From assembly GCA_027574665.1 (NCBI GenBank), contig CM050654.1:38025722-38089721 (forward strand): a DNA stretch of 64,000 nucleotides. Reading direction: 5' to 3'. The notes under the pieces were generated by a model that was given only the letters and a program-made list of their open reading frames with translations, made no database searches and was not told where the DNA came from. Below are positions 39,495 through 52,500 of the stretch, in pieces; positions within the stretch are counted from its first letter, which is position 1; each line of letters opens with the position of its first letter. Source of the stretch: Rhynochetos jubatus (lineage: Eukaryota; Chordata; Aves; Eurypygiformes; Rhynochetidae). The position numbers and the translations under genes were made by a program.

Positions 39495-42400
39495 CCTTAA
39501 ATACTAAATCGTTGGAGTCATTTGCCAATGTACCTTTTACATCTCAAATCTGTCAGTGGGAGGTTGAGGAGGAAACCAGGTAATGGTACATCAAATGTCT
39601 AGATTTCAGTAGCCATTGATATTCCTGGGGCCAGCACATCACACATTTAGAGATGAATCTGTTCTTCAGAGGTACAACTGTGAAACACAATGCACACTGC
39701 ACCCCACAATGACAATGTTCTAAATTAGATCTCTGAGATATAGTTGGGGAACTTCCCTACTTATGCTCCTATAAAAGTTGCTGAGAAAGGCAAATGCTTA
39801 CAGCTTAAAACCAATGCTAGTGGCAAGAACGGTACCATTAGAAAGGAAAAAAAAAAAAGAAACAAACAAAAAAACCCCAAGAAAAACAGCACTGAGCAGA
39901 TGTTGCCAACTACTGAGTGCCTAAAGCAGGCAACTCTAACACCCTAGTGTCTGTTCTCTAGGTCCTACTTCTGATTTTTTTTTTTTAGTTCTATGTTTTT
40001 CAACAGTATACCTGAAATTTGTAATTGTCCCACTTAAAAAGTTTGGCAGATGAGTACACAGACAACATTTTTGTTTCTTTCGTTCTTTTCACAGTAGGAA
40101 AGTCCTCTAGACACTTGCATCAACCTCCAGACCAACAGCTATCTGTAGAAGTCAAACATGTCTGGCCAGATTCTGGGGTGTCTGACAGAGTTCTATTGAT
40201 TTCAAGCGAGCGTGCTGATTTAGCCTACTGAAGAACCTGGCATCATCCGATTAGGTTAAGTAAATTGATTTTTAAATCCTGACTATTTGCAAAAAAACGT
40301 ATGAACAACCTAGAGACTTACCACCCAAGAAAGGGTAGAAATTACTTGGTCAACAGTTTTATTAATACAACTTTTTTTTTTAAATCAATTTCTTTTTAAA
40401 CAACTCACTAACAGAAAGGCAACAAAATTTGTTCACTAAATTATTCATCACAAATTACTGACCCAGGTTCTTTGGTACTATAAAAAGCAGCAGCTCCACT
40501 GAGAGCAGAAAGAATTACAGCGGCTCAGAGAACACAAGTAAACGTGCTGCAGGAATTCACTTCTAGTTTTACAAAGCTGTTTGTGAGACCAGTTAGTCGA
40601 AGGTGAGAGGTAGAAGGGGAACACACCGGTGATGGAAGCCGTCTGTCAACACCGAAGAGCACGGGTAGTGACAGGACAGCCCCATCACACCCCCTGAAAG
40701 TCCATGGAAGCTGTGACTGCGTAATGTCCTGCCCCAACCTCTGCCAACGCAGACTGAACTCAACGATGACCAAGAATGCCACTTTCTTCTTTGTGTCCAA
40801 CCCCAGAAGGGATTAATTAATCCCTAATAAAGGGACTAGACTGATTTCAGATGGATTCATGAGGAAATTCGCTGATAGAGTCATAACACATATGTTTGTA
40901 GAGCCTAATGACTTTCACGTTCTATTGCAAAACCTGGTTAAAATACCACCAGGAGAGAAGCCACAAAGATAATTCCTAAAGTTTTCTGCAAATAGATGGT
41001 TGACTAATGAGACTAATAAGACTTTTCATATTCTCACCATGGGAAAAGCTGCAGCATGAGAATGTCTCTCCTTTTAGACACCTTGAAATCCCCATGGGAG
41101 AGAAGTTAAGAACTTCCACTTGCAGGAAAAGCTTTGATCAATGCTCACACGTTATTAGAACCCAGAAGACCCTATTACTAGGCACAAATCCACAGAAAAA
41201 AAAAAAAAAACAATCAATCAAACATTTGTTTATGGCTATAGAAACAACTAGAAATACCTGTCCGTCTACACCAAATAATTCATTGTATGTAAGTCAGCAA
41301 AGAACTGACAAAGAGAGGCTGCGTTCATCTATAAACAGAGGGACACACGACTCGGTGAACTAAGACTGGAAGGCGCTGTGTCCCTGGCATTAAGACCAGA
41401 GTCCTCAAATAGTACATAAGAATATTATTAAGGTAGTTTGTAACTTCTTCTATATTCCGTGATGCAAAGCACCAGCAAGAAAATTCAGTAACATTTCTAA
41501 TGAGAAACTGCTTACCTGATGAAGCTGGAGTACATACACATATTTCAAGAGATACAACATGTGACAGTGAATTACTCTGACTAAACAAATACAGAGCCAT
41601 CAAGACCAAAACATAACTGTGAGCAGAGACAGAACAAAGTTTCACCCAGCATCCCAGCGCTGTCACTTGATTTTCACACAGAGGCCTGGGCTGAGTTGAA
41701 CTGAAAGGATGAGACGGGATACCAGACTCAACGTGATTACCATCTCATCCCATACAGCCAAGTGTTGCCCAGGAGCCTCATTAACCAGCAGCTCATCAGC
41801 AAAAGGCTACATAAGCTGTACATGTATAAGGGTTCAAACCTCTTCCTGCTCTACAACTAGGAAAGCAATGATGTCAACTCCTACCTTTGACTTCGAACAG
41901 CCTAAGTAATGCATCCTACAGAAGCTGTTAACATTCCCAAAGGGGAAGGTGTTCCCACGAGGACCAGGCTGGCTGATGTCAGGAAGAGTGCAGGCTTGCT
42001 TTCCCACCCTGTTGTCCCCCTTTCTCCAAGCCATCAATAAACTTCAAAGGTTATGTCTTTAATATGCTGTGATTTTGAATGGCATTACTGAACACGGATC
42101 AATAAACATACAAAGTTCTTGAGAGGAAAATATCGAGACATGCAGCAAGCTGCTGGATTTATGCTAAATACCAGGAGGCAAACTAAAAACTGTGTCTCTG
42201 TCAACTTTTGTGCTCTTATCACAATATTCATTAGTTAGCAGAAAACTTTTAACTACAGATACTAAGACTATGCTTGAAAATATTACATTAGAGAAGACAG
42301 TAACCAAGCATCAGGGCAGTAGTGACATCTTACCTGTATCTGATGCTCCCAACTACAGTGCTTTGGTTTTGAGAATCCCAAAGTTACTCAAAGGTGGCTA

Positions 42401-43346
42401 ATCAGAGCACCCTCCCCACAGCCCCGGAGGCAATTTTCCTGTTTGTCCCAGAGAACAAACGGTGGAGCAGGAAGGTTGCAATCATCAGTGAATGTTTGCC
42501 CAGACAGAAATGGTTTCCGGACGTCTCTACTTTCTGTCCCTCATTTTAAAGATTAGACTCCTTAATACTGTCTGATGTTTGGTATTTTCTTTTCTTTTAG
42601 CAGTAAACCACATTTCTAGCCTTCCTGATTGCCAGTATTGCTTTGATACAAAATACATGGTTCTTCTCTTACATTAAGTGATTATCCTGGGGATAAAATC
42701 AGGAAATTCCCTCATTTTCCTCAGAACTCAGGAAACAAGGGAACATTAAGATTTAATATCATCTCATCAGTAGTCTACAAGGCTGATAAGGAAAAAAGTC
42801 TGTAAGGTTGCTACTCCGGTCTTCAGAAGCTCTTAACCACATTAAAAAAACAAGGTATTTTATTATAATTAAACATGTTTTATTAAAGCTTTCCCTCATT
42901 TTCTTTTCTTTGCTGCTTTCCCCCTCACAGTTTTTACATCTTCTTTCATTTCTCCTTTTGATGTTTCATGCTTTTCATACTTTCATTGAAAACATTTTGC
43001 ACTATTCATTTCCACCCCCACCTCCCCCCGTTTTTGAGGAATACGTGTTTCCCACGGCTGCCTTTGCCTCTGCCCTCCACAGCTCATCTACAGCTCTGTG
43101 AGAGCACAGGGAACGTGTGCTCTGGCAGCAGCGTTCATTACAAAGTGGCACATGAACAAAACACCTTCCATCTCTCCCATTTCTTTTGTCTCTCACCTAC
43201 ACAGCAAAAGTAACCTGTTCCCCTTGATGTGAATATTTATTCAGGATTTATACCAGAAAAAAGAATACATCCTTTCAATTGCACAGCTAGTGCAACTGTA
43301 AACATTACCGTTAAAAGGTCGATATAATAAGATTGGCTCCTGTTTT
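39495..43346. other. Unique intronic sequence flanking the exon on its 3' side
   Basis: Contains A12 (39847-39858), A15 (41196-41210) and a pyrimidine-rich plus-strand zone at about 42890-43030 that is purine- and G-rich in the LRP1B transcript. No exon other than 43353-43478 is recognised. Confidence 0.6.
43012..43030 (-). promoter_or_regulatory. G-run cluster in intron 2 near the donor
   Basis: In the LRP1B transcript this reads as G6, G2, G5 and G2 runs separated by single bases, about 320 nt downstream of the exon's donor. Intronic G-runs are known splicing enhancers, and the stretch could form a two-tier G-quadruplex. Function here is inferred only. Confidence 0.3.
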
Positions 43347-43352
43347 ACTTAC
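43347..43352 (-). promoter_or_regulatory. LRP1B: 5' splice site (donor GTAAGT)
   Basis: The minus strand reads ACACAT then GTAAGT, a perfect match to the intronic half of the vertebrate donor consensus. It cuts after the first base of the sixth LDLa cysteine codon, so the next exon must begin with GC or GT to complete Cys. Confidence 0.88.
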
Positions 43353-43478
43353 ATGTGTCTAAAGACTCATCTGAATCATCAGGACAATCAGGCTCTCCAT
43401 CACACAGCCAGTGTTGGGAGACACAAGTCACGCCGTCATGACACAGAAACTCTCCTACGTCACATAACTGACGTTGTT
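43353..43478 (-). CDS. LRP1B: LRP1B exon 2 (first LDL-receptor class A repeat), single internal exon
   Basis: LRP1B is a giant single-pass endocytic receptor of the LDL-receptor family; its N-terminal LDLa repeats are extracellular ligand-binding modules. Read on the minus strand, this 126-bp exon encodes one full LDLa repeat. Cysteines occur in the QLC, FLC, VTC, WLC and PDC contexts, and the sixth in DTC. The Trp-Leu-Cys-Asp-Gly and DCPDDSDES segments supply the calcium-cage acidic residues. The exon begins after CAG with two bases of a split codon and ends with the first T of the sixth Cys codon, giving phase 1-1, usual for LDLa exons. There is no start codon here; the signal-peptide exon should lie beyond 64000. 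From memory, human LRP1B has nearly the same first repeat (shared [18 protein letters not shown]), whereas LRP1 differs at many of these positions. A lone retro-exon is unlikely because both splice sites are intact. Confidence 0.92.
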
Positions 43479-43512
43479 CTGAAAATGAGAATGGTTTAGA
43501 ATGCAATGAGTA
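43479..43512 (-). promoter_or_regulatory. LRP1B: 3' splice site (acceptor, polypyrimidine tract, branch-point candidate)
   Basis: On the minus strand the exon is preceded by a pyrimidine-rich tract ending in TTTTCAG. A branch-point candidate matching yTnAy (CTCAT) places its adenosine at about 43507, 29 nt upstream of the first exon base, within the normal range. This fixes the exon's 5' boundary at 43478. Confidence 0.85.
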
Positions 43513-44084
43513 AAAATGAAGGAAAACAAAGTGGCACAATGAAAACAGAAAGTGAAAATAAAGTGGTTCTGAAGTCAGAAATCAAACAACAGAAAAAATG
43601 TGAAGTAATAATTTAATGAGATACCTAATGCCCTTCCTTAGGCTGTAAAGCCCTGAGATTCAGCTGCAGTGTTTCAGTGGGAGCATCCCATAACCATTCC
43701 CACCCAACATGAACAGCATTCGCATAAAATACTTCTATGAAAGAGAATTTTAAGAAATTCTATTTTCTCTATTTCACCACGAAGTAAGTTTACTAGATAG
43801 AAATCAACAAGCTTCAATTTCATATTACCAGCAGGGAGGTACCCCATTCTACTCTCCAGTCACAGAGGATATTTTCAAATTGTTGTTTTAACTAATAAGA
43901 TTTCCAAGGATGTATTTCTTTGTATTTTATGTTACAAACTTGCCAACAAAGGATTTAGTTATTTCAGGTTAACACTGAGGCACCTTAAAAACAACGAACT
44001 TGCAAAGAGGGCAATTTTAGAAGCCTGGCACAACCAATCTATCTGCTGGATTCAAACACCAAAGTCTGATGTCCTTGAGATCTA

Positions 44085-44147
44085 GAGTTAATTAACTCAA
44101 GTCTATTCCATCATTAATTAATGTAAAATGATTGTAATATTAATTAA
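44085..44147. promoter_or_regulatory. Three evenly spaced palindromic TAATTA sites
   Basis: GAGTTAATTAACTC (44085-44098), CATTAATTAATG (44112-44123) and TTAATTAA (44140-44147) are perfect palindromes with centres exactly 26 bp apart. TAATTA is the core of many homeodomain binding sites, and palindromic arrangements suit dimers. Flanks between sites differ, so this is not a simple tandem repeat. It lies about 610-670 bp upstream of the exon in gene orientation. Confidence 0.4.
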
Positions 44148-47100
44148 AGCTCGCAAAGCCTCTGTGTAATATATTATATTCATTTTATCAATATATAAAT
44201 TACAGGAGTGCCTTCCACAAGGCTGCACTGCAGATCACTGGGAAAAGGTTTCTTGATTATTTTTACACTGACAAGTGAGAAATAACTTCACTGGAGCCAA
44301 TACTGTTGCAAAGACATAAAACCAGGTACAAATAATGAGAGAAATACCCCGAATTCCACCCGCAGATCTATCCATCAGTTCAGTTCATACCAAAAGCCAA
44401 CGGATACTGTTACTTTGGCTTGTCTCCATTAGCGGGCTGCAGGTCGGTGCCCTGTACACCTGCTTATCTGAGGGGCTCTCTTGAAAGTTGCTGCAACTCG
44501 TGATTAAGCGCTTTGACTTCTCAAGAAGCTACGCGATATTCATTTCTCAGTCTGACATGTCAGCTAGCAAAATTAGCACGATAACGAAAAACACTGTTCC
44601 TCAGAACAACTCACCCGGCCTTCTGAAGAAGAAACGTCTATTTTACAGACACAATATATACGTTGTGTTCCCTAATTACTGTAAGACGTGCTTCTAATCA
44701 TGCTTGTGAAGTTGACCGAGCTTCAAAGCAAAACTCTTACGGCACACACTTTTTGAGACATTCACGTAGTATTATGCTGAGAAATAATAATGGGAACGCG
44801 GTAAATATCAACCCATAAATTTCTATGTGAACCCCTCGTTTTCATGGTCAGTCTCTAAAACTATTGATGGCTACACTTTTCAAATGAGTCAAAGCTGTTA
44901 CTCATATAGATATGGTTTGTGTTGCTTGGACTAGCTACAACACGGCTTCTATAACTGCAGGAATCAAAGCATTTTTGTTATATTTTAATTCCTTGCCTTT
45001 ACTTCAAGGAATACTTTACACAGCACTCAGTCGTTTAAGTTGTTTACCTTCTCTGAAAAAAGTGAGGGACTGCATAATTAGAAGTGTAAGTTTATATGCA
45101 CATATAAGCAGTTTCCCTTAAATCTTCCAGGGAGATGATTAAAGGTCCTGCACTGATAGCGCTTCTGGAAAAAGCGCCTTGGAAGTCAGAAAGAGGAAGG
45201 GAGTTGGGCAAGTTTCAGCATTTCCAAGATACGCAGCTGTACGAGCAAAATCTGTATCAACATTCTATTCTTTAATATTTGTTTTTATAAAATTCTTGAA
45301 ATTTACAATAAATTTCTGTTCAGTTATGGAAATGTTTTAGCATTGTGAACTGTCAATTTTCCTGTATTACATGAGGATTCATAACAGACCTGGGAATATT
45401 AAAACCAGCACAAACCCACTTATTTACCATGCCCACTTACTGAGACCACGCAAGAGCTCTTCTTTTTTTTTTTTTTTTAATTGATGGCCTTGTCTTAAGT
45501 ACCAGAACCATCACAGAAATACTTAAATGCTCAAAATATCTATTCATTTTTTTCTTCTTTTTTGTATATAATTATTTCTAATAGTTAAATTGGCTAACGC
45601 ATGCATTAAGATTCATAAGATCACATTATTTCAAATTACAACTTTTTCTAAATGTTATTTTTATAGATTTCTAAATGAGCATCTAAGTAAAAAAAAGGAT
45701 TAATGAATAAATACAAAAATATATAAATTTGAAAACACTTATACAGTCAAGTTTACAGAAGTGACTGGTTCTACATGAACCTACTCAATTACCTATATGC
45801 AAAATATCTACAGAAAAATTAATCTTGGTTTTTTCCTAACTCCTAACTGACAATAATTGGGTGAAAGGATAAATCAATGCTGTCATTTATGCCAAAATGT
45901 AATACCCCAAGTCTAATTATATACTGCAGCAAGCAGAGCCTAGTGGTAAGAAAATCACATTTGAAGCCAATGAGGAATTTCAGTCTATTTAGTCAAGTTT
46001 GCCAGCAAACCTTAGGGCGATGCCCATGAAATCACGGTGAAATGCACAGAACTGAACTTCAGAAGCTTTTTGGTGCAATGTCTGTATCAAGCCCTGTACA
46101 TATGGCCTGTGACTATCACCCCAGCAGTAAGGGAGGAAGCCGGTACGAAAGGAAGAGATCCTCGATCTACACAGTCCTGAACATCCCTCCCAGGGAAATG
46201 TAAAATGTAAGGCAGAGAGAAAGACAAACAGAAAAGCCACACTACCAGTAATCTAAAGACCTTTTTCCCTCTGCATCGTTCCCTTATGTTTTATACTGTT
46301 ATCTGTAATAAACCACCTTTTCACTACTCAGTGTCAACTACCAGCCGAAACGTATCCAAACAGTGCTATTGCCAGAGGTCACGAACAGGAATTGGATGGA
46401 AATCTCGGCATAACACCATAAATGCCTACGTAAATGGCATTCAAACGAGGAGCTACATGGAACAGAGAAGTATCCTATCACCGTCCTCAAGCGTAATAAG
46501 TGACACAAAAAACTGGCAGGTTGCTGATGGGAAACAGGACATCAACTTTCCTTGTTTCTGGAGGAGGAACATGGATAGAGCAGTCAGTAAGCTCTGCTCT
46601 AGGTAAAAGTCTCTTGCTTATTAGGGCACCAGGTTCTTCTAAAGCTGCAGATGGTCACATACGTCTATGCAAATCTATCTTACATTTGTTCTTATTTTGG
46701 GCAAAGATTATGCCATTAGTTAGGCTATTTTCATAAAAATGTTCTAAAAAGTTATTTCACACCTAGCTCAGTTTTGAGCGTGTGTGCTTGGAAAAAAGGC
46801 TTGGTATTTTTGTTTTTTTAACAAAATAATTTAGCTATTTCCATACAATTAAATTCTTGGGGGTTATTTTATGCAACAGTACAGACATTATAGAGGTATA
46901 AGCTTTTTATATTCTCTGTCTCTAAAAAACCCACTAACTTATAAACCACTTTGAAAAATAGATCTAGTTTGGAATAAAGCAGCTTAATATTAGCCCAGAA
47001 TTTTATTGGCTCTGAAACTGTTTTTTCAACCTGTTTTGTTTTGCATATCTTTAGACTGTCTTGATTTTCAGATGCTATCTTTACAGAATCAGTTGGTGTA

Positions 47101-50100
47101 GTTAATCATAAATATGCACTAATTAGTGTGCTTAAAAAAAAAAAAAGCTTCCTAATAAGTGGTCATCTAAGATGGCCTCATTTTATAAGTGAAGAAAACC
47201 GTTCCTTTCAGGGACACCTCTCTGCAAACTGTTTCCTTCTGCATTATGCGCAGGCAGGCTCCCAGCGGATAATAATATTCACGTTTTTAACATACCAATT
47301 CTTTGAGATACAGAGCAGATGGTTAGAAATCATCTCTCTATGGGTAAATGAAAGCTTTGCCTCCCCAAGGAGAGTACTTCTATCCTATGTTGCAAACACC
47401 TGGCAATGCCTCTTAGAAGGAAAGTTGCACAAAAAAAGCTGGTGCCTTTGTGTTAAAGACAATGTTTCTAGAGCCAAAAATGCATTTCTTCCAGAAGACA
47501 GGCATATTTTAAAAAAGGACAAAGCTCAAAATGACCATCAGAAAACTAGTTACGATTATAATGTAGGCAATTACACTAAACTTGGAAAAACAAAATCCAA
47601 TTATGCTGTTAATAGACAAGGAAAACAAAAAAAGGCAAACAAAGGAACGAGCACACAAGACAGTGGCCAATGTCTGCCTCCAACAGGAACGGTTTAATAT
47701 GGCAGTTTCCTCTGTAAACATTCATTCAGCTCCAAAATGATGAGGGACAAATGTTACTGTCTGTGATCGCACTGATGGGCAGAGGTCAAAGGTATCTGCA
47801 TCCTTCTTATTTGAGGGAATGCAATTATGAGAAGCAGGTCAATGGGGTTCTTGAAGAGAACTACACAGGAGATAACATTTATATAATTGAGTGCTTCTTC
47901 AGTTCTAGCATGAAAATGTAAATGATTCTCTGTGAACGTAATTAATATCTGCCTTTGCCACGGAACCAGACACACAGAGAAGCTGTTACACTTCTAGAAT
48001 TGTTTTTCCCTGCAGACGTCAGCACTGTCCCTGCTTTCAGGAGTCCATTGCTTGGCCGCTCTACGAATCTGCCAGGCTTCCGCTACGGTCTAGGAGACCC
48101 CACCACCCCGCTTAGATGGCAGTTGGTTGGTGTGCTGTCTTCAGAGCATTTCAATCTCCATCTGCTAAGAGCACCTGGAAGCCCGAAAAAACAAATCTCC
48201 CATATGGCAACACTCTTCAAAGTGAACAAAATTCAGTCTAATAAAGTCTTGATCCATTATAGCAGGGAGTATGCTCATTAGGCTGTCACTAAATATTCAT
48301 AACAACCGCATGTGCAAACTCATCCAGGAACCACATTCGAAGAGAAGGTTTTGAATAATATGATACAGCACTATGCGAATGAATGCTTAAGGATAAAAGA
48401 TCAACACAATATAATTTCTAAAAGCTTTTATAAAATAGATTAACTTGAAGTGAGACTGTTTCATGAATTCAGTTTAATGAATTTTTGCACTCATTAAAGA
48501 AATCAGCGTATTTTTACCATGGTTCAAGTGACACAAATTTGGAATTCTCAATCTTCTCTCCTTTTTGAAGAAAGGAAAAGGGCAAGAAAATACACGCACA
48601 GAATACAGGGCTGTGTGCGCAAACATGCCTTCCTCTTCAATTTGGGAATGGCGAGATCAAGGAAAGAACCAGGAAAACAAACAGATAAACACATAGGAGT
48701 GCTCAGCTGGTTTGTCTCCCCAGACAAAATTCCCAGGAAAGAGGAACTACCTGCAAAACCAGATTTTTTTTTTCAGAGGCAAAAAGAGCAGGAAGACTAA
48801 GACACAGCAGAGTCCAGCAAGAGTGGTCAGAAAACTGTAATTCAGCTCTACGTTTTCATTTGGATCCACTGGTGACTGCATCACCTGTCCACATGACCAG
48901 GAATTTCTCTCAATGATAATAAACCCATTCTGCCATGTTTCAGGGATATTATGCAACCGAAAACTTGCACTTTAAAGTTCTTAATTAGTTTTGCTTTGAT
49001 TTTAATTAAGTTATCTTCATTACAAGAGCTTAAAAACTCTGAACTCTTTTTTTTCCCCCCTCTCAAAAGCATGTTTTCCATTTGGGATTTTCTTTGATCT
49101 CTCACTGAAACAAGGAAGGGTTCGCAGATTAATTTCTGCAAAATTTACTCAAAAGTTGAAAAGTATATTCCAGCAGTAATTTATGATAGAATTCATCATA
49201 TGCTAAAACCTAAATTACTGTAACTGAAAGGGAGATGGGAAGAAAGAGCATGCACAGCACTTCCTGCTTATGACTTTTCAGACTTTTACATAATCCTTTT
49301 TCAACCTTTTATACCTTTTGACTTAAATCTATGTTTTTAGAGCCCAGCATACAGTACAACATTTATGTTTTGGCCACACTAAACTACAGACTAAATTCTG
49401 GGAATGCATCTTGCAAAACACTACATAGCTTTTTACATTCAGAGAATAAAAGAATGTTATACTTTATTTCTGTCCTACCCAGTTCAGTACAACGCTGTGT
49501 TCAAAGTCAGAGGGTAAAGTCACATGATCTAAAAATCTCTCTCAAGATCTACCAGACCGTAATTCACACTTCTGCAGTGGAAAGGAGCTTCACCAGCTCT
49601 GAGTGTTCATATGTATAGGGCGTTCTTTAACAGGAAATATATGTATTCATTTGGGTATTTGTTCAGTTCCTGGCCTATTAGTTATCACTTACTGAGCACT
49701 TACTAATCAATTCATTGTTTTACCCATACGCCAAGCACAGGCACCACTTACTAAAAGCACCATGTGTTCACTTTATGCTATATATAAATGCCTCAGCCAA
49801 GCTTTTCTCAGTGTGCACATCTTCCCCTCAACAAGGTCACACACATCTTCTTTAGAGTCTGGTCACTCTCTTGATTGACATCAGACATCCTACTTCTCAG
49901 CCATAACCTAGTTCATGAATATTCACCCTCAAATTCCTTATTTACATCACACAGCTACAATAATTCTACATCTTTTTCAGACTTGCTCAGTGGTACTATA
50001 ACTTATGGATCAGGCTGAGAAAATATTGTTACAGATCAGTATTAACAAGAAGACTAGAAACATGTACTGCTTGGTACAAATCCTGAAGTATTGTTGGGCA

Positions 50101-52500
50101 GGTGACAAGCCCAGGGGCAGCCTTGTTCCTCTCATTCTTGCTCTTCCTTTGACAAAAAAAAGTATTTCCATGAAGGGGGCTGACCCAAGTCCCCTCCTGT
50201 GGATTTGAACCAGAGAAGGTTATTATTCTGCCTTAATTTGGAACACTTTATGGACAGAGAAATCTAAGAAATATTCAGATAATGAGAAAGACCCAAATAT
50301 TCCAGAGACACTTTTTACCTAATCAGCAAAGGGTCACACAATAATATGTATCTCAGCAAACTACAAAATGACATGATAGTGATGTTCTCTAATGACACAA
50401 AAATACTACAGAATAGCCAGATGCCTTCTTTAATACAACAGAGATATACTAACAGACACACATTACCTGTAATCTTGTCATTTCCCAATCCCTACCCCAA
50501 GTAGCCCTATACAGAAAGGAAGTTGAAGTCCCAACAAGCTCACCCAAACCAGTTCTTGACAATTATCTTTTACCTCCTTGAAAACAGGAGGAAACATGAA
50601 AACACGTTCCCCGAGGTGAAGTTGTCCTCCTTTCCAAACAGACAGATTTAGACGGAACGTTAATGTCAGGATGGAGGGTCAAAGTGACCATCACTTATCC
50701 CCCTATGCCTGAAGAATGACAAGCCCCCGAACAGTCAACAACGTGCCCTTTCAGCTGCTGACAGCTAGTGCCAGGGTGAACATGAGCGAAAATGCTCTCA
50801 TTTGTGCAAAGCCTGCAACAGTTTCCACTAAAACAGGTCTTCTCTCTCTCTCATGTCACAGAACAAAACATCTTCGAAGAAACCATTTATATGAAATATA
50901 TCTGAGCCTCTCCACCTTGGTCTGCCTTACCACAATGTGTTCATAATATTAACATTTCCTTTGCTCCACTGTAAGCCTCCTCATCTGGAGGAAAAGATTG
51001 CAACAGAAGACTTAAAAAACCCCAACCCATATTACATGAATGAATAATTAGTCTTGACAAGGAACGGTGAAGATCTTGGTAGGAACCTTCACAGGACACC
51101 CTATACACCATGCGCTTCCTTGTCCAAGGATTTACCTTGATAAGCAACACAAACAAACGTTCACATGCAGAAGAAATTGTAGAAGAGAAAACTTTTAATA
51201 AATACATTTTTATGAACACCTACATGCTTACTGCTTCTTCAGGAAGCTCAATCAAGAAAAGTTGAAGGCTTTCAGCTACTCCCAGGATCAAACCTCCAAA
51301 AGGTCTGCTTTGCAGGAGTTTGTCTTTCAGAAGAAACGAGCAGAAGGATTGGGACTGAGAACAAGTCACCCTGAACCGATTTCAAACTCAATTTGACGCC
51401 GTGTGCCACTTACTGTGCCTCTAAGCAGGACTTCAAATGAACCTTTTTCATCTACTATCTTTTAGCTGTTTTAACTTGGACATTTCCAAGTTACGATTTT
51501 AACTCTGTTCGTTGTAAACCTTCCAAATTCAACTGTAACATTTTCAGGGCAAAACCACTGCTTCTTCTTAAAGTAGGGTGGAAATCCCAACTTGAGACAA
51601 ACTATTTAAATAAATGCCATACACAATATTTTCTCTTTGTGAAAGCTGAAAACATTCATTACACAGCTTATTACAATACCTTTGATAAGTCCTCTGCTGA
51701 GCAGATGTTCTATCACAGTGAATTTTCACATACTAACATTTTTAGCAAATACTGAAAGATAATTAATTTAGATAAATTTCATCTATCAAAGGGTAATCAA
51801 TGATGTCATTGTTTTAATTCAGTAGTTTTATTACCATGGAAAACATAACAAAACTATTTCCTTTGAATTTTTTAAACTATTACAGTGATTAGAGTGACAT
51901 CGGCCCAGGCAAGGAAGGAAAAGCTCGTACTAAACTGCTGCAATATTTGAAGGTATCAGGAACACTGTGGGAATAAAAAAAAAAAATCTGCTCTGTTTAT
52001 CATCACTGAATAAAAGCAAATTTTTAAGTCTTCTTTTAAAGTGCAGATAATGAAGGAAAGATACAGCTAGATAAGAGGTAAGTAATTCAGATGACTGCAT
52101 AATGGGAAAACAAAAGTTAAACTTTAAAAAAAAAAAAAAAACCACACACACTATAATCAGTGAGTTATCTTAAAAAATTAAAAACCCCAAAGCAGTATGA
52201 AAGAAACCATACAGTGTCTGGACTGAACTGAACCGCTTTCTTTGCTTTGTCTTATTTCCTACAGGAGGATGTTGAGGCTGCACTGTCACTGGTGGCTTAT
52301 TTGCTTGTTTGCTTTGGTTTAGGACTCAAGGACTCATTTTGTTCCTTTTGCCAAAAATTACATTTTCAATATTGTACCAGATAGTTTAATCCTGAAATTG
52401 TACAGTCTTCCAGCAACTAAATGCTTTGTCCAAAGAAAAATCCCAAGAGCTCATCTACTCTATTACTTCTTTAGGATTCAGCGGGCCTTTCTCCCTTCCC
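44148..52500. other. Unique intronic sequence, no gene seen
   Basis: Contains T16 (45463-45478), A13 (47134-47146), A12 (51975-51986) and A16 (52126-52141). The longest open frame in the window (47128-47697) begins with GTG and contains no ATG at all, so it is not annotated as a gene. Confidence 0.6.

Larger units (their letters stand above)
1..43352 (-). other. LRP1B: LRP1B intron 2, 5' portion (partial)
   Basis: This is everything downstream of the exon's donor in gene orientation, at least 43 kb with no second LDLa exon visible on the minus strand. Very long introns near the 5' end are known for LRP1B in vertebrates. All recognisable transposon fragments in the window fall in this intron. 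Confidence 0.8.

Noticed and set aside
40479-40487. TATAAAAAG box on the plus strand
   Set aside because: Such words are expected by chance in 64 kb of AT-rich DNA, and nothing downstream looks like a gene start.
41826-41846. tRNA box-B-like motif GGGTTCAAACCTC with a plausible 5-bp T-stem
   Set aside because: No matching acceptor stem, box A or anticodon arm can be built in the upstream 60 bases.
42905-42930. Strong acceptor-like tract on the plus strand (pyrimidines then CCCCTCACAG), suggesting an antisense exon
   Set aside because: No matching donor, coding potential or second exon supports an antisense transcript; pyrimidine tracts are frequent in this zone.
47128-47697. Longest open frame in the window, 189 codons on the plus strand
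   Set aside because: It starts at GTG, contains no ATG in frame, has no recognisable domain, and lies antisense to LRP1B in AT-rich intron. A chance frame is the simplest reading.
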